A DNA stretch of 64,000 nt from Paenibacillus yonginensis (GTDB lineage: Bacteria; Bacillota; Bacilli; Paenibacillales; Paenibacillaceae): assembly GCF_001685395.1 (NCBI RefSeq), contig NZ_CP014167.1, positions 1,059,501 to 1,123,500 on the forward strand, in the 5' to 3' direction. The notes under the pieces were generated by a model. It saw only the letters and a program-made list of their open reading frames with translations. It was not told the DNA's origin and made no database searches. Positions 7,923 through 17,841 of this stretch are shown here, piece after piece. Within the stretch, counting starts at the first letter, position 1. Each line of letters opens with the position of its first letter. The position numbers and the translations under genes were made by a program.

Positions 7923-8996
7923 ATGGAGAAAAGGGAACTCCTGATTGCGCTGGATGGAACCAGAGGAATCGGCTGGAAAACGATCGCGAAATTGTTGGAG
8001 CAGCCGGGGGATCTGTACAAGGCGGAATATTTTGACGGGGCCGAATGGGAACGCCGGGGATTGAAGCCGGCTGCTGCCCGGAATTTAAAGCAGGAGCTGG
8101 CTGCCGGGAAGCGGCAGGAGCGTTTAGAAACCATGCAGGCCAAAGGAATCGTTCCGGTTACGGTTTGGGACAGTGAATACCCCTTATTATTGAAGGAAAT
8201 TTCTCAGCCGCCTTGGGTGCTGTATGCCATGGGTCAAATAGAACTGCTTAACGCCTTCTCCGTTGCCATGGTGGGCACCCGTGTTCCTACTGCTTATGGC
8301 CGCAAAATAGGCGAAATGCTGGCAGGTGCGCTGGCCGAGCAGGGGGTAAATGTGGTCAGCGGTTTGGCGCGGGGAATTGACGGCATATGCCATCAGGCAG
8401 CATTAAGAGCGGCAGGAGCTACGACCGCGGTCTTGGGAACGGCCATTGATCAGCCGTATCCTCCAGAGAACCGGTTTCTATATAAGGAGATTGCCGAAAA
8501 AGGTCTGATTGTGTCTGAATATCCGATAGGTACGCCGCCTCATCCCGGTCTGTTTCCACAGCGCAACCGGATCATTGCCGGATTAACCCGGGGAACGGTT
8601 GTGGTAGAGGCGGATGAGCGGAGCGGCTCCTTGATTACAGCCGATGCGGCGCTGGAGGCGAACCGGGATGTTTTTGCCGTACCGGGACCCGTCACTTCTC
8701 CAAAAAGCAGGGGGGCTTTGAACCTGATTAAACAAGGGGCGAAGCTGATCACACAAGCCGGCGATATTTTGGAGGAATACGGCTTTGCCCCAGCCGATAG
8801 GCTGTCCGAGGATGGAAACAAGTTGACAGATGATGAACGCCGCATATACCATATGTTGGAGCAGGGAAACCGAAGTTTTGATGAGCTGTTAGCCCTGAGC
8901 GGATGGGAGTTTGGACTTTTGCATTCAGTTCTGTTATCTTTAATCATAAAAAAGCAGGCAGCACAACTGCCGGGCTCTATTTATAAATTAATTTAA
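7923..8996 (+). CDS. dprA: DNA-processing protein DprA (Smf)
   Basis: DprA binds incoming single-stranded DNA and loads RecA during transformation. The 357-residue protein has a helical N-terminal part (IALDGTRGIGWK), the extended Rossmann domain (AMVGTRVPTAYGRK, SGLARGIDGICHQAAL, SEYPIGTPPHPGLFPQRNRI, DERSGSLITA, VFAVPGPV) and a C-terminal winged-helix domain (about 290-357). The usual VLGCGVD is VLGTAID here. ATG 7923 with AGGAAAGG upstream is chosen over GTG 7860, which lies in the terminator. With comM nearby it hints at a competence function; comM is frameshifted. Confidence 0.96.
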   Translation: MEKRELLIALDGTRGIGWKTIAKLLEQPGDLYKAEYFDGAEWERRGLKPAAARNLKQELAAGKRQERLETMQAKGIVPVTVWDSEYPLLLKEISQPPWVLYAMGQIELLNAFSVAMVGTRVPTAYGRKIGEMLAGALAEQGVNVVSGLARGIDGICHQAALRAAGATTAVLGTAIDQPYPPENRFLYKEIAEKGLIVSEYPIGTPPHPGLFPQRNRIIAGLTRGTVVVEADERSGSLITADAALEANRDVFAVPGPVTSPKSRGALNLIKQGAKLITQAGDILEEYGFAPADRLSEDGNKLTDDERRIYHMLEQGNRSFDELLALSGWEFGLLHSVLLSLIIKKQAAQLPGSIYKLI

Positions 8997-9061
8997 ACGG
9001 ATAATGCCAAACAAACGGAAGATATCAAGTATTTTTGCAAGGAAGAGAGGAGGGTTCTCCC

Positions 9062-11167
9062 ATGGCGGATTCATTGGTTATCGTGGAATCACCGGCGAAA
9101 GCGAAAACGATCGGCAAATATTTGGGCAGTAAATTTATCGTGAAAGCTTCGATGGGCCATGTACGAGATTTGCCTAAAAGCCAAATCGGGGTTGAGGTTG
9201 AAAATGATTTTAATCCCAAATATATAACCATTCGCGGAAAAGGTTCCGTACTCAAGGAATTAAAGGACGCCAGAAAAAAAGTCAAAAAAGTTTATCTGGC
9301 GGCTGACCCCGATCGTGAAGGGGAGGCAATCGCCTGGCATTTGGCCCATGTGCTCGATTTGGAGGAGGGCGAAAGCTGCCGGGTCGTTTTCAATGAAATT
9401 ACGAAGCAGGCCGTTAAAGATGCCTTCAAGACGCCGCGCAAGATCAACATGGATCTGGTAAACGCTCAGCAGGCCCGCCGTATTCTCGACCGGCTGGTGG
9501 GTTACAAGATCAGTCCTCTTTTATGGAAGAAAGTCAAAAAGGGACTGTCCGCCGGCCGCGTTCAATCGGTCGCCGTAAAAATCATTTTGGATCGCGAAAA
9601 TGAAATTTCAGAGTTTGTGCCTGAAGAATACTGGAGTATTACCGCCGGATTAAAGACGGGCAGCACAGCTTTTGAAGCCAAGTTCCACAAGCTGGCTGGA
9701 GAGAAAAAGGAGCTTCGCAGCGAAGCGGATGTACAGGAAGTGCTTAAGGCGATTGAAAATGCCGAATATACGGTGGGAACCGTTAAGGAGAAAGAACGCC
9801 AAAGACACCCGGCTCCGCCTTTTACAACAAGTTCGCTTCAGCAGGAGGCGGCCCGCAAGCTGAATTTCCGTGCAGCCAAAACGATGTCCGTTGCCCAGCA
9901 GCTGTATGAGGGGGTTGACCTCGGCAAAGAAGGCACGGTTGGTCTTATTACCTACATGCGTACCGACTCTACCCGGATCGCCGAATCGGCGCAAGGAGAA
10001 GCCAAAGCTTATATCGTGGAAAAGTACGGAGAAACCTTTGCTCCGGAAACCCCGCGCCAATACTCCAAAAGAGCGGCCAACGCTCAAGATGCGCATGAGG
10101 CGATTCGGCCAACCTCGATTGAGCGGGATCCCGAGTCTGTCAAAGCTTTTATGAGCAAAGACCAATTCAAGCTCTATAAACTGGTTTGGGAACGGTTTAT
10201 GGCGAGCCAAATGTCTTCGGCGATTTTAGATACGATGTCCGTGGACATTAAAGCCGGGGATGTGGTTTTCCGCGCGGTCGGCTCCAAAATCCGCTTTCAG
10301 GGGTTTATGAAGGTATATGTAGAAGGCAGCGATGACGGAACCGCTTCAGACGACGATAAATTTCTGCCGCCGCTTCATGAAGGTGACAAGCTGTCCCTGG
10401 AGAACATAGAGCCGAAACAGCATTTCACACAGCCGCCTCCAAGATACACGGAAGCCCGTCTGGTCAAGACGCTTGAGGAACTGGGCATAGGCAGGCCGAG
10501 TACGTATGCGCCTACGCTGGAAACGATCCAGAAGCGGGGTTACGTAGCCATCGAAGAGAAGAAGTTTGTGCCAACCGAGCTTGGTGAACTGGTCATTGAG
10601 CAGATGGAGCAGTTCTTCCCGGAAATTCTGGATGTTGAATTTACCGCCAATATGGAAGAGGATCTGGATCACGTTGAAGAAGGTTCCGAGGACTGGGTCC
10701 GCGTATTGGGAGAGTTCTATGAGTCTTTCGAGAAACGGCTTGAGGTTGCGGAAGAAGAAATGAAGGAAATCGAGATCGAAGATGAGGTTTCCGATGAGGT
10801 TTGTGAGAAATGCGGCAAACCGATGGTTTACAAACTGGGCCGCTTCGGTAAATTTCTGGCCTGCTCCGGGTTCCCGGACTGCCGGAATACGAAACCGATC
10901 GTGAAGGAAATCGGCGTCACCTGTCCGAAATGCAAGGAAGGGCATGTGGTGGAACGCCGCAGCAAGAAAGGCCGTGTCTTCTACGGTTGTAACCGTTATC
11001 CGGAGTGCGATTATGTTTCTTGGGATAAACCATCGGCCAAACCTTGTCCGGTTTGCGGCTCGCTCATGATCGAGAAACGCAATAAGCAGGGGATTAAGCT
11101 GCAGTGTACTTCCTGCGACCATACGGAAATGGTGGAAGAAGATAACGAAGAGGCAGCCGAGCTTTAA
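9062..11167 (+). CDS. topA: DNA topoisomerase I
   Basis: Type IA topoisomerase that relaxes negative supercoils. The 701-residue protein starts [22 protein letters not shown] (TOPRIM), has the acidic [10 protein letters not shown] motif near 81-90, and active-site Tyr298 in TYMRTDSTR. Three C-terminal zinc ribbons follow: CEKCGKPMV...[13 protein letters not shown]...YPEC and CPVCGSLMI...CTSC. GAGGAGGG precedes ATG 9062, so the longer frame from 9035 is not used. Confidence 0.98.
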   Translation: MADSLVIVESPAKAKTIGKYLGSKFIVKASMGHVRDLPKSQIGVEVENDFNPKYITIRGKGSVLKELKDARKKVKKVYLAADPDREGEAIAWHLAHVLDLEEGESCRVVFNEITKQAVKDAFKTPRKINMDLVNAQQARRILDRLVGYKISPLLWKKVKKGLSAGRVQSVAVKIILDRENEISEFVPEEYWSITAGLKTGSTAFEAKFHKLAGEKKELRSEADVQEVLKAIENAEYTVGTVKEKERQRHPAPPFTTSSLQQEAARKLNFRAAKTMSVAQQLYEGVDLGKEGTVGLITYMRTDSTRIAESAQGEAKAYIVEKYGETFAPETPRQYSKRAANAQDAHEAIRPTSIERDPESVKAFMSKDQFKLYKLVWERFMASQMSSAILDTMSVDIKAGDVVFRAVGSKIRFQGFMKVYVEGSDDGTASDDDKFLPPLHEGDKLSLENIEPKQHFTQPPPRYTEARLVKTLEELGIGRPSTYAPTLETIQKRGYVAIEEKKFVPTELGELVIEQMEQFFPEILDVEFTANMEEDLDHVEEGSEDWVRVLGEFYESFEKRLEVAEEEMKEIEIEDEVSDEVCEKCGKPMVYKLGRFGKFLACSGFPDCRNTKPIVKEIGVTCPKCKEGHVVERRSKKGRVFYGCNRYPECDYVSWDKPSAKPCPVCGSLMIEKRNKQGIKLQCTSCDHTEMVEEDNEEAAEL

Positions 11168-11187
11168 CATAATGGGGGTTGTAACAA

Positions 11188-12510
11188 TTGACAGAGACAA
11201 ATAGGGTTACCGTGATTGGCGCAGGTTTGGCGGGCAGTGAAGCTGCCTGGCAGATTGCAAGCCGCGGTGTTCCCGTCACTTTATACGAGATGCGTCCGGT
11301 AGTGAAGACGCCGGCGCATCATACCAATCAATTTGCCGAGCTGGTTTGCAGTAATTCGCTTAGGGCTAACGGGCTGACAAATGCGGTGGGCGTACTTAAG
11401 GAAGAGATGCGTATGCTGAATTCGCTGGTGCTGGGAGCAGCGGATCGCAACGCGGTTCCGGCGGGTGGCGCGCTGGCTGTCGACCGGGAAGGTTTCTCGG
11501 GAGAAATCACCAGGACACTTCATGATCATCCGTTGGTAACGGTCATCAATGAAGAAATCCAGGAGATTCCCCGGGACGGGGTTGTCGTGATTGCGACAGG
11601 ACCGTTGACCTCTCCGGCTTTATCCGAGAAGATCAAAGCGCTGATGGGCGAGGAATATTTTTATTTCTACGATGCGGCCGCTCCGATTATAGAAAAAGAT
11701 TCCATCGACATGAACAAGGTGTACCTGGCTTCCCGTTATGATAAAGGGGAAGCTGCTTACCTCAATTGTCCGATGAATGAAGAGGAATTTAACGCTTTTT
11801 ATGATGCGCTGATTTCAGCTGAAGTAGCCCAACTCAAGGAATTTGAGAAAGAGGTTTATTTCGAAGGCTGCATGCCGATCGAAGTGATGATGAAGCGCGG
11901 GAAACAGACCGCTTTGTTTGGCCCAATGAAGCCTGTAGGTTTGATTAACCCGCACACCGGAACTCTTCCTTACGCCGTTGTGCAGCTGCGTCAGGATAAC
12001 GCAGCAGGCACATTGTACAACATGGTCGGTTTCCAGACCCACTTGAAATGGGGCGAACAGAAACGGGTCTTCTCGATGATCCCGGGACTTGAGAATGCTG
12101 AGTTTGTCCGTTATGGCGTCATGCATCGAAACACCTTTATTAATTCGCCAAAACTGATGCAGCCGACTTACCAGTTCAAGAGCCGTCCGACGTTGTTTTT
12201 TGCCGGGCAGATGACCGGGGTAGAGGGTTATGTGGAATCGGCTGCATCCGGACTTATAGCCGGCATTAATGCGGCTCGTGTAGCTTCCGGTCAGGATGGC
12301 ATCGTGTTTCCGGAGGAAACTACATTAGGCAGTATGGCGCGTTATATTACGACTGCGGATTTCAAACATTTCCAGCCGATGAATGCCAACTTTGGCTTGT
12401 TCCCTAAGCTGGATACACGAATCAAACAAAAGAAAGAAAAATATGAAGCGCTGGCTCACCGCGCACTAAATACTTTACAAACGTTTATCACGGCTTCCGG
12501 ACTTAAATAA
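11188..12510 (+). CDS. trmFO: methylenetetrahydrofolate-tRNA-(uracil-5-)-methyltransferase TrmFO
   Basis: FAD- and folate-dependent enzyme that makes ribothymidine at position 54 in the tRNA T-loop of most Gram-positives. The 440 residues are standard length. The N-terminal FAD fold shows [15 protein letters not shown]; Cys54 ([11 protein letters not shown]) and Cys228 ([10 protein letters not shown]) match the two functional cysteines. The start is TTG at 11188 after ATGGGGG. In B. subtilis codV (xerC) follows; here hslV follows directly after 21 bases. Confidence 0.97.
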   Translation: MTETNRVTVIGAGLAGSEAAWQIASRGVPVTLYEMRPVVKTPAHHTNQFAELVCSNSLRANGLTNAVGVLKEEMRMLNSLVLGAADRNAVPAGGALAVDREGFSGEITRTLHDHPLVTVINEEIQEIPRDGVVVIATGPLTSPALSEKIKALMGEEYFYFYDAAAPIIEKDSIDMNKVYLASRYDKGEAAYLNCPMNEEEFNAFYDALISAEVAQLKEFEKEVYFEGCMPIEVMMKRGKQTALFGPMKPVGLINPHTGTLPYAVVQLRQDNAAGTLYNMVGFQTHLKWGEQKRVFSMIPGLENAEFVRYGVMHRNTFINSPKLMQPTYQFKSRPTLFFAGQMTGVEGYVESAASGLIAGINAARVASGQDGIVFPEETTLGSMARYITTADFKHFQPMNANFGLFPKLDTRIKQKKEKYEALAHRALNTLQTFITASGLK

Positions 12511-12531
12511 TCATAAGGAAGGTGCTTACGG

Positions 12532-13074
12532 ATGGATTTATCTTTTCATGCCACAACGATTTGCGCTGTCCGGCATAACGGGCAATGCGCGATTGCAGGC
12601 GACGGTCAGGTGACGTTTGGCGAGAACGTCATCATGAAGCATACGGCCAAAAAGGTCCGCCGTTTATACCGCGGTCAGGTTTTGGCCGGCTTTGCCGGTT
12701 CAGTTGCGGATGCGATCACGCTTTTTGAAAAGTTTGAAGGCAAGCTGGAAGAGCACCATGGCAACCTGCAGCGGGCGGCTGTCGAGCTGGCGAAGGAATG
12801 GCGGCAGGACCGCGTACTGCGCAAGCTTGAAGCGCTTCTGATCGTCATGGATAAAAGCGGCATGCTGCTGATCTCCGGAGGCGGCGAAATTATCGAACCG
12901 GATGATGATGTACTGGCCATCGGCTCTGGCGGGAACTATGCTTTGTCCGCAGCGCGGGCGCTGAAGCGTCATGCCCAGAGTTTGAGCGCAAAAGAAATGG
13001 CCTTTGAAGCCCTGAAAGTCGCTGCAGATATATGCGTTTATACAAACCATAACATTATTGTTGAAGAGCTGTAA
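12532..13074 (+). CDS. hslV: HslV (ClpQ/CodW) peptidase subunit of the HslUV protease
   Basis: Proteasome-like threonine/serine peptidase that forms double hexamers capped by HslU. The 180-residue protein shows [42 protein letters not shown] and the C-terminal ICVYTNHNI. Seven residues (MDLSFHA) precede the TTI where the simplest family members begin. B. subtilis CodW starts MSSFHATT and was reported as an N-terminal serine protease. Here an Asp-Leu pair precedes the Ser, so Met removal alone would not expose it. The ATG follows AGGAAGGTG. Confidence 0.95.
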   Translation: MDLSFHATTICAVRHNGQCAIAGDGQVTFGENVIMKHTAKKVRRLYRGQVLAGFAGSVADAITLFEKFEGKLEEHHGNLQRAAVELAKEWRQDRVLRKLEALLIVMDKSGMLLISGGGEIIEPDDDVLAIGSGGNYALSAARALKRHAQSLSAKEMAFEALKVAADICVYTNHNIIVEEL

Positions 13075-13109
13075 TAGAATGAGAGATAAGGCGGTCTTTT
13101 AGACTGTCA

Positions 13110-13180
13110 AACTGGGGCCGGCTTTTTTCTGGTGGATTAGACTTCCTTACGAGAGAAGCCGGTCTTATTTTTCAGGAGGC
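13110..13180 (+). other. hslV-hslU intergenic stem
   Basis: CCGGCTT near 13116 pairs with AAGCCGG near 13156 across a loop of about 30 bases, followed by TCTTATTTTT. It could act as a weak attenuator between hslV and hslU. The long loop and short stem make this uncertain. Confidence 0.3.
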
Positions 13181-13187
13181 ACGAGGT

Positions 13188-14600
13188 ATGAGAAATCAAT
13201 CGCTAACGCCAAGAGAAATTGTGACCGAGCTGGATAAATATATTGTTGGACAGAAACAGGCCAAGAAGTCCGTAGCCGTTGCCCTTCGCAACCGTTATCG
13301 CCGGAGCCTGCTTCATGACGATGTAAGAGATGAAATTGTTCCGAAAAATATTTTGATGATTGGACCTACAGGCGTCGGGAAGACGGAAATCGCCCGCCGA
13401 TTGGCCAAACTGGTAGGTGCCCCGTTTGTTAAGGTCGAAGCCACGAAATTCACAGAGGTGGGTTACGTAGGCCGGGATGTCGAATCCATGATACGTGATC
13501 TGATTGAAACCTCCATCCGAATGGTGAAAGCCGAGCGTACCGAACAAGTACAGGATAAGGCGGAAGAGCTTGCCAACGAACGTTTGATTCAGCTGCTGGC
13601 TCCTTCTACAGCCCAGAACAAGCAGCAGCGCAATCCATTTGAAATGCTGTTTGGCGGCGGATCGGGACAAACCCAGGAGCCGAATTCCGGAAAAGCTGAG
13701 GAAGAGAAAGACAGCCAGCTTGCAGAGAAACGGCGCCAAATCCGGTTTAAACTGCTATCGGGCAGCCTGGAAGATGAGATTGTTGAAATTGATGTGGAGG
13801 ATACCACCCCTACGATGCTGGATATGCTGTCCGGTCAAGGCGGCGATCAAATGGGCATGAACATGCAGGAGATGCTGGGCAGCTTTATGCCGAAACGGAC
13901 CAGAAAACGTAAGCTCAGCGTAAAGGAAGCCCGCAAGGTGTTGACCCAGGAAGAAGCCAACAAACTGATTGATCATGATGATCTGGTCCAGGAGGCGGTC
14001 GGCCGGGCGGAGCAGTCCGGGATTATTTTTATAGACGAGATCGACAAGGTGGCCAGCAAAGGGCAGGGATCCGGACCGGACGTTTCTAGAGAAGGCGTAC
14101 AGCGGGACATTTTACCTATTGTTGAAGGTTCCACGGTTATGACCAAATACGGCCCGGTCAAGACGGATTATATCTTGTTCATAGCGGCCGGCGCTTTCCA
14201 CGTCTCGAAACCTTCTGATCTGATTCCCGAGCTGCAGGGACGATTCCCGATTCGCGTTGAGCTCAGCAGTTTAAGTTTGGACGATTTTGTGTCTATTTTG
14301 ACTGAACCACAGAATGCTTTGACGAAGCAATATGCTGACTTGCTGGCTACAGAAAATATCCAGATCGAATTCTCACCGGAGGCCATTCGAGAAATTGCAT
14401 CAATTGCCGCTACGGTAAATGCCAATAATGAAAATATCGGCGCCCGCCGGCTTCATACTATATTGGAGAAGCTGCTGGAGGATTTGTCCTTCGAAGCGCC
14501 GGAGCTGACTTTGGAGCAATTTGTGATTACCCCTCAGTATGTGAGAGGCAAACTGGGGGATATTGCTGAGGATCGTGATCTGAGTCAATACATTTTGTAG
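13188..14600 (+). CDS. hslU: HslU (ClpY/CodX) ATPase subunit
   Basis: AAA+ unfoldase feeding HslV. The 470-residue protein starts with the [17 protein letters not shown] motif, Walker A GPTGVGKT (59-66), pore loop region [11 protein letters not shown], an intermediate domain of about 110-240 with a Gln/Glu-rich insert, Walker [12 protein letters not shown], sensor region [12 protein letters not shown], and the C-terminal LSQYIL tail that docks into HslV. CAGGAGG precedes the ATG. In B. subtilis codY follows; here a terminator and then flgB follow. Confidence 0.97.
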   Translation: MRNQSLTPREIVTELDKYIVGQKQAKKSVAVALRNRYRRSLLHDDVRDEIVPKNILMIGPTGVGKTEIARRLAKLVGAPFVKVEATKFTEVGYVGRDVESMIRDLIETSIRMVKAERTEQVQDKAEELANERLIQLLAPSTAQNKQQRNPFEMLFGGGSGQTQEPNSGKAEEEKDSQLAEKRRQIRFKLLSGSLEDEIVEIDVEDTTPTMLDMLSGQGGDQMGMNMQEMLGSFMPKRTRKRKLSVKEARKVLTQEEANKLIDHDDLVQEAVGRAEQSGIIFIDEIDKVASKGQGSGPDVSREGVQRDILPIVEGSTVMTKYGPVKTDYILFIAAGAFHVSKPSDLIPELQGRFPIRVELSSLSLDDFVSILTEPQNALTKQYADLLATENIQIEFSPEAIREIASIAATVNANNENIGARRLHTILEKLLEDLSFEAPELTLEQFVITPQYVRGKLGDIAEDRDLSQYIL

Positions 14601-14632
14601 GTGTCAAGCGTTCATAGAATATAAAAAAAGGA

Positions 14633-14689
14633 AAGAGACCGACCCATGTCCTGATGATCTAGGACGATGGTCGGTCTCTTGTTTTGTTT
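14633..14689 (+). terminator. strong terminator after hslU
   Basis: AAGAGACCGACC (14633-14644) pairs perfectly with GGTCGGTCTCTT (14669-14680); the loop itself holds a GTCCT/AGGAC inner stem. GTTTTGTTT follows. It separates the hslVU operon from the fla/che control region. Confidence 0.92.
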
Positions 14690-14993
14690 GACATGGTTTG
14701 GTCCTAACTGTGTCGGTTTATGGAAAAATATATAAGCAATTATTCAAAAATAATGATAAAATATACAAGATTGTGCCGGTTTTTCGCAAAAGATAGTCCT
14801 TTTTTCTTATTGTATTATATTACAAACAATAAGAAACTTAGGTTATAGGTAGTTGATCAATATTTTTCTATAATAGGACATAAGGAATAAATCAAATTTG
14901 TCCTAATTGTCGAGAAAAAGAGGAAAATATCGAAAAATGTTGAAATGTTAATAAGGGCCTAAAAAGATAGGGACATAGGAGGAGAGTGAAGAG
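14690..14993 (+). promoter_or_regulatory. AT-rich control region upstream of the fla/che operon
   Basis: No gene is visible between the hslU terminator and flgB. The region is very AT-rich. A perfect -10 (TATAAT, 14869-14874) lacks a good -35, which suggests an activator or another element. Two inverted repeats flank it: CTTATTGT (14806-14813) with ACAATAAG (14826-14833), and TAGGACA (14874-14880) with TGTCCTA (14899-14905). A shorter palindrome, ATTATT-CAAA-AATAAT, lies near 14741-14756. codY, which sits here in B. subtilis, is absent. Confidence 0.6.
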
Positions 14994-15404
14994 ATGCAGC
15001 TGCTGAATGGAGCAAACTTTGACCGCCTGCAAAATGCGATTCAAGCTTCCGATTTGAGGCAAAATGTAATCGCAAATAATATTGCCAATGTAGACACCCC
15101 AAAGTTTAAACGGTCGGATGTCTCTTTTGAGTCTTTGCTTCAGAACGAAATGAACAACGGGACGAAGCAATTGTCGGGACTGCGGACAGATCCCAGACAT
15201 TTTGTAATAGGAGCTTCAACAAAAGTACCATCAGCTAAAGTAACAACAGATAACTCGACGACCATGAACAACAATCTGAACAATGTAGATATAGATCGTG
15301 AGATGTCCTTATTAGCGGAGAACCAATTGCGTTATAACTCTTACATAGAGGAGCTTAATTATCAGATTAAAATGATGAAGACAGCAGTGGGAGGCAATGT
15401 TTAA
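14994..15404 (+). CDS. flgB: flagellar basal-body rod protein FlgB
   Basis: Proximal rod subunit exported by the flagellar type III system. The 136-residue protein has the rod signature (RQNVIANNIANVDTPKFKRSDV at about 24-45) and a C-terminal amphipathic helix (NQLRYNSYIEELNYQIKMM). AGGAGGAGAG precedes the ATG. It is the first gene of the long fla/che operon, as in B. subtilis. Confidence 0.97.
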   Translation: MQLLNGANFDRLQNAIQASDLRQNVIANNIANVDTPKFKRSDVSFESLLQNEMNNGTKQLSGLRTDPRHFVIGASTKVPSAKVTTDNSTTMNNNLNNVDIDREMSLLAENQLRYNSYIEELNYQIKMMKTAVGGNV

Positions 15405-15406
15405 TT

Positions 15407-15859
15407 ATGAACATTAGCAACAGCTTTGGTATTAGTTCGTCAGCTCTGACCGCTCAGCGTTTGCGTATGGACGTTATTTCCTCCAACATTGCAAATGCAG
15501 AAACGACACGTGCTTCCGTGGTGAACGGAAAAGCAGTGCCTTACCGCCGGAAAATGGTGGTTCTTTCTTCGGATCAAACCCCTTTCAGTAACGTTCTGAA
15601 CCAGGCAATGAATGGACAATCCTCGGCGGGGCAGGGGGTTAAGGTCAAAGCCATCGAGGAGGACCAATCTCCGTTCAAGCCGGTGTATGACCCTAATCAT
15701 CCTGATGCGGATAGTGAAGGGTACGTGTATATGCCGAATGTCGATACGGTGAAAGAAATGGTCGATATGATTTCGGCATCCCGTTCTTATGAAGCTAACG
15801 TAACAGCTTTAAATGCATCGAAGAGCATGCTCACCAAAGCACTGCAAATCGGAAAATAA
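15407..15859 (+). CDS. flgC: flagellar basal-body rod protein FlgC
   Basis: Rod subunit of 150 residues. The N-terminal SSALTAQRLRMDVISSNIANAET motif and the C-terminal MVDMISASRSYEANVTALNASKSML helix are the paired rod/hook family termini. It begins two bases after the flgB stop; GGGAGGCAATG at the end of flgB supplies the ribosome-binding site. Confidence 0.97.
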   Translation: MNISNSFGISSSALTAQRLRMDVISSNIANAETTRASVVNGKAVPYRRKMVVLSSDQTPFSNVLNQAMNGQSSAGQGVKVKAIEEDQSPFKPVYDPNHPDADSEGYVYMPNVDTVKEMVDMISASRSYEANVTALNASKSMLTKALQIGK

Positions 15860-15891
15860 TTCAAGACTTAGAGATTAGGAGGATTATATAA

Positions 15892-16200
15892 ATGATTCAG
15901 AATATCAGCATACCTGCCGTACAGCAGCTTGAATTGATCAAACCACAGCCCGTTACAGACACTCCTACTCCGGCAGAGAGTCTTAACAGCTTTGGTTCCT
16001 ATTTGAAGAATGCCATTGACGGTGTAGCGGCCCAGGAACAGAACGTTCAAACGCTTAATAACCAGTTTATGGCTGGTAAAGTTAATGTGGATCAGGTGAT
16101 GATCGGATCGGAACAGGCTTTGCTTAGTTTACAGCTTACTACTCAAGTTCGTAACAAGGTAATTGAAGCCTATCAGGAAATTATGCGAACCCAAATGTAA
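15892..16200 (+). CDS. fliE: flagellar hook-basal body complex protein FliE
   Basis: FliE joins the MS-ring to the rod. The 102-residue protein has the conserved FGSYLKNAIDGVAAQEQ helix and VMIGSEQALLSLQLTTQVRNKVIEAYQEIMRTQM at the C terminus. TAGGAGG precedes the ATG. Confidence 0.96.
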   Translation: MIQNISIPAVQQLELIKPQPVTDTPTPAESLNSFGSYLKNAIDGVAAQEQNVQTLNNQFMAGKVNVDQVMIGSEQALLSLQLTTQVRNKVIEAYQEIMRTQM

Positions 16201-16239
16201 GCACGAACAGTTAAGCCAAGTTTCGGATGAGGTGACAAT

Positions 16240-17829
16240 GTGAATGAGAGAATCGCCCAGTATAGGGATAAGATTATCCAGTACTGGAACAATTTCAGCA
16301 AAAAGCAGAAAACGTTATTCCTATCTACGGCAGGGATTATCCTGCTGGCTATCATTCTTTTGACTGTACAATTCTCAAAGACGGAATATGAGGTTGCTTT
16401 TACCGGGCTTGATTCCACGGATGCGGCAGGAATTATGTCCTACTTGGATACAAAGGGGACGCCTTATAAACTCAGCAGCGATGGAAAAAGTATCTCCGTC
16501 CCAAGTACGGATGCCTCGCGGCTTAAAGTCGACATTGGTTCGCAGGGGATTATCCAAAGCGGGTCCATTGGTTTTGATAAGGCATTTGGCGGGAGCTCGA
16601 GTGTAATCGGGATGACTGACGAAGAGTTTAATGTCAAATATAAAAGCGCCTTGAACGGTGAGGTTGAACAGCTGCTAAAAAGAACGGGCGGCGTTCAAAA
16701 TGCGAAGGTCCTGATCAACCTCCCGACTCAAAACGTGTTTGCAAGTGCGGACGAACAAGAAAAGGCCTCGGCATCGGTGGTCCTCGATTTCAAGCCTGGC
16801 TTTCGTCCTACACAAGATAATATCGACGGATACTTCAATTTAGTTAAGACCGCAGTACCAAATCTTCCGGTAGAAAATATTACAATCACCGGGGGCGACA
16901 CCGAATTGCTTCCTTCAGGTCAAGGAGGAACATCCGGAACCCTCACGGGAGCCGTGCAGGAAAACCTGAACTTGCAGAAAAAATTTGAGAACGACGTAAG
17001 ACAAAGCGTTAAACAATTTTTAAGCAAACTGACAGGTCCGGATAAAATCGAGGTGCTTGTTGCCTCCAAGTTGAACTTTGACCAAGTAAGCTCGAAGGAA
17101 CAGCTGGTGACTCCGGTTGACGAAGAGAACATGAAAGGTATTGCGATCAGTGCCCAAACCGTTCAGAACACTTATTCCGGTTCGGGAAGCACGGATGGCG
17201 GAGTAGCAGGAACAGGGGGCAGCGATGTGCCGGGTTATCCTTCTTCAGCCTCAGGCAACAATACCAATTCGGAAGAGAACTCATCAACCATTAACTATGA
17301 AGTGAACCATATTACCAAGGATATCGTAGCAAGTCCCTATGTTGTAAAAGATTTAACCATTAATGTGCTGGTTGAACCACCAAATGGACAAACTTCTTTG
17401 GATAAAACCACACAAGACGCCATAGATAAAATTTTGAAGAATATAGTCGCTTCTTATTTGGCCGATTCAGGAACTACTTATACAGACGAGCAACTCAGTC
17501 AAAAAGTTTCGGTTTATGGACAAGCTTTTGAAGGAAGCAGTACGGCAGACAGCAAAACGGGTCTTTCCAGCTTGTGGATGTGGGGGCTTGGAGCCGTGGC
17601 GCTCCTCGCAGTCGGCGTAGCGGGTGTTCTCATCTTCAGAAACCGCAGACGTGCGCGGCTGGAGGCGGAAGTGGAGGATGTTCCGCTTCCGGTGGCGACG
17701 GAATACCCATCGATCAATCTGGAGAGCGTTACAAACGAGAACCAAGTCAGAAAGCAATTGGAGAATCTGGCCAAAAAGAAACCAGACGAGTTCGTCAATC
17801 TGCTCCGTACTTGGCTTGCTGAGGAATAG
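16240..17829 (+). CDS. fliF: flagellar MS-ring protein FliF
   Basis: FliF forms the membrane-supramembrane ring that houses the export gate. The 529-residue protein has a transmembrane segment at about 28-47 (LFLSTAGIILLAIILLTVQF), the YscJ-like ring domain, a Gly/Ser/Asn-rich loop at about 310-350, a second transmembrane segment at about 447-467 and a C-terminal FliG-binding tail (ENLAKKKPDEFVNLLRTWLAEE). The GTG start at 16240 follows GATGAGGTG. Confidence 0.97.
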   Translation: MNERIAQYRDKIIQYWNNFSKKQKTLFLSTAGIILLAIILLTVQFSKTEYEVAFTGLDSTDAAGIMSYLDTKGTPYKLSSDGKSISVPSTDASRLKVDIGSQGIIQSGSIGFDKAFGGSSSVIGMTDEEFNVKYKSALNGEVEQLLKRTGGVQNAKVLINLPTQNVFASADEQEKASASVVLDFKPGFRPTQDNIDGYFNLVKTAVPNLPVENITITGGDTELLPSGQGGTSGTLTGAVQENLNLQKKFENDVRQSVKQFLSKLTGPDKIEVLVASKLNFDQVSSKEQLVTPVDEENMKGIAISAQTVQNTYSGSGSTDGGVAGTGGSDVPGYPSSASGNNTNSEENSSTINYEVNHITKDIVASPYVVKDLTINVLVEPPNGQTSLDKTTQDAIDKILKNIVASYLADSGTTYTDEQLSQKVSVYGQAFEGSSTADSKTGLSSLWMWGLGAVALLAVGVAGVLIFRNRRRARLEAEVEDVPLPVATEYPSINLESVTNENQVRKQLENLAKKKPDEFVNLLRTWLAEE

Positions 17830-17841
17830 AGGTGATTTTCA

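Noticed and set aside
9035..9061. Nine-residue N-terminal extension of topA
   Set aside because: GAGGAGGG lies inside it directly before ATG 9062, and the family begins [15 protein letters not shown].
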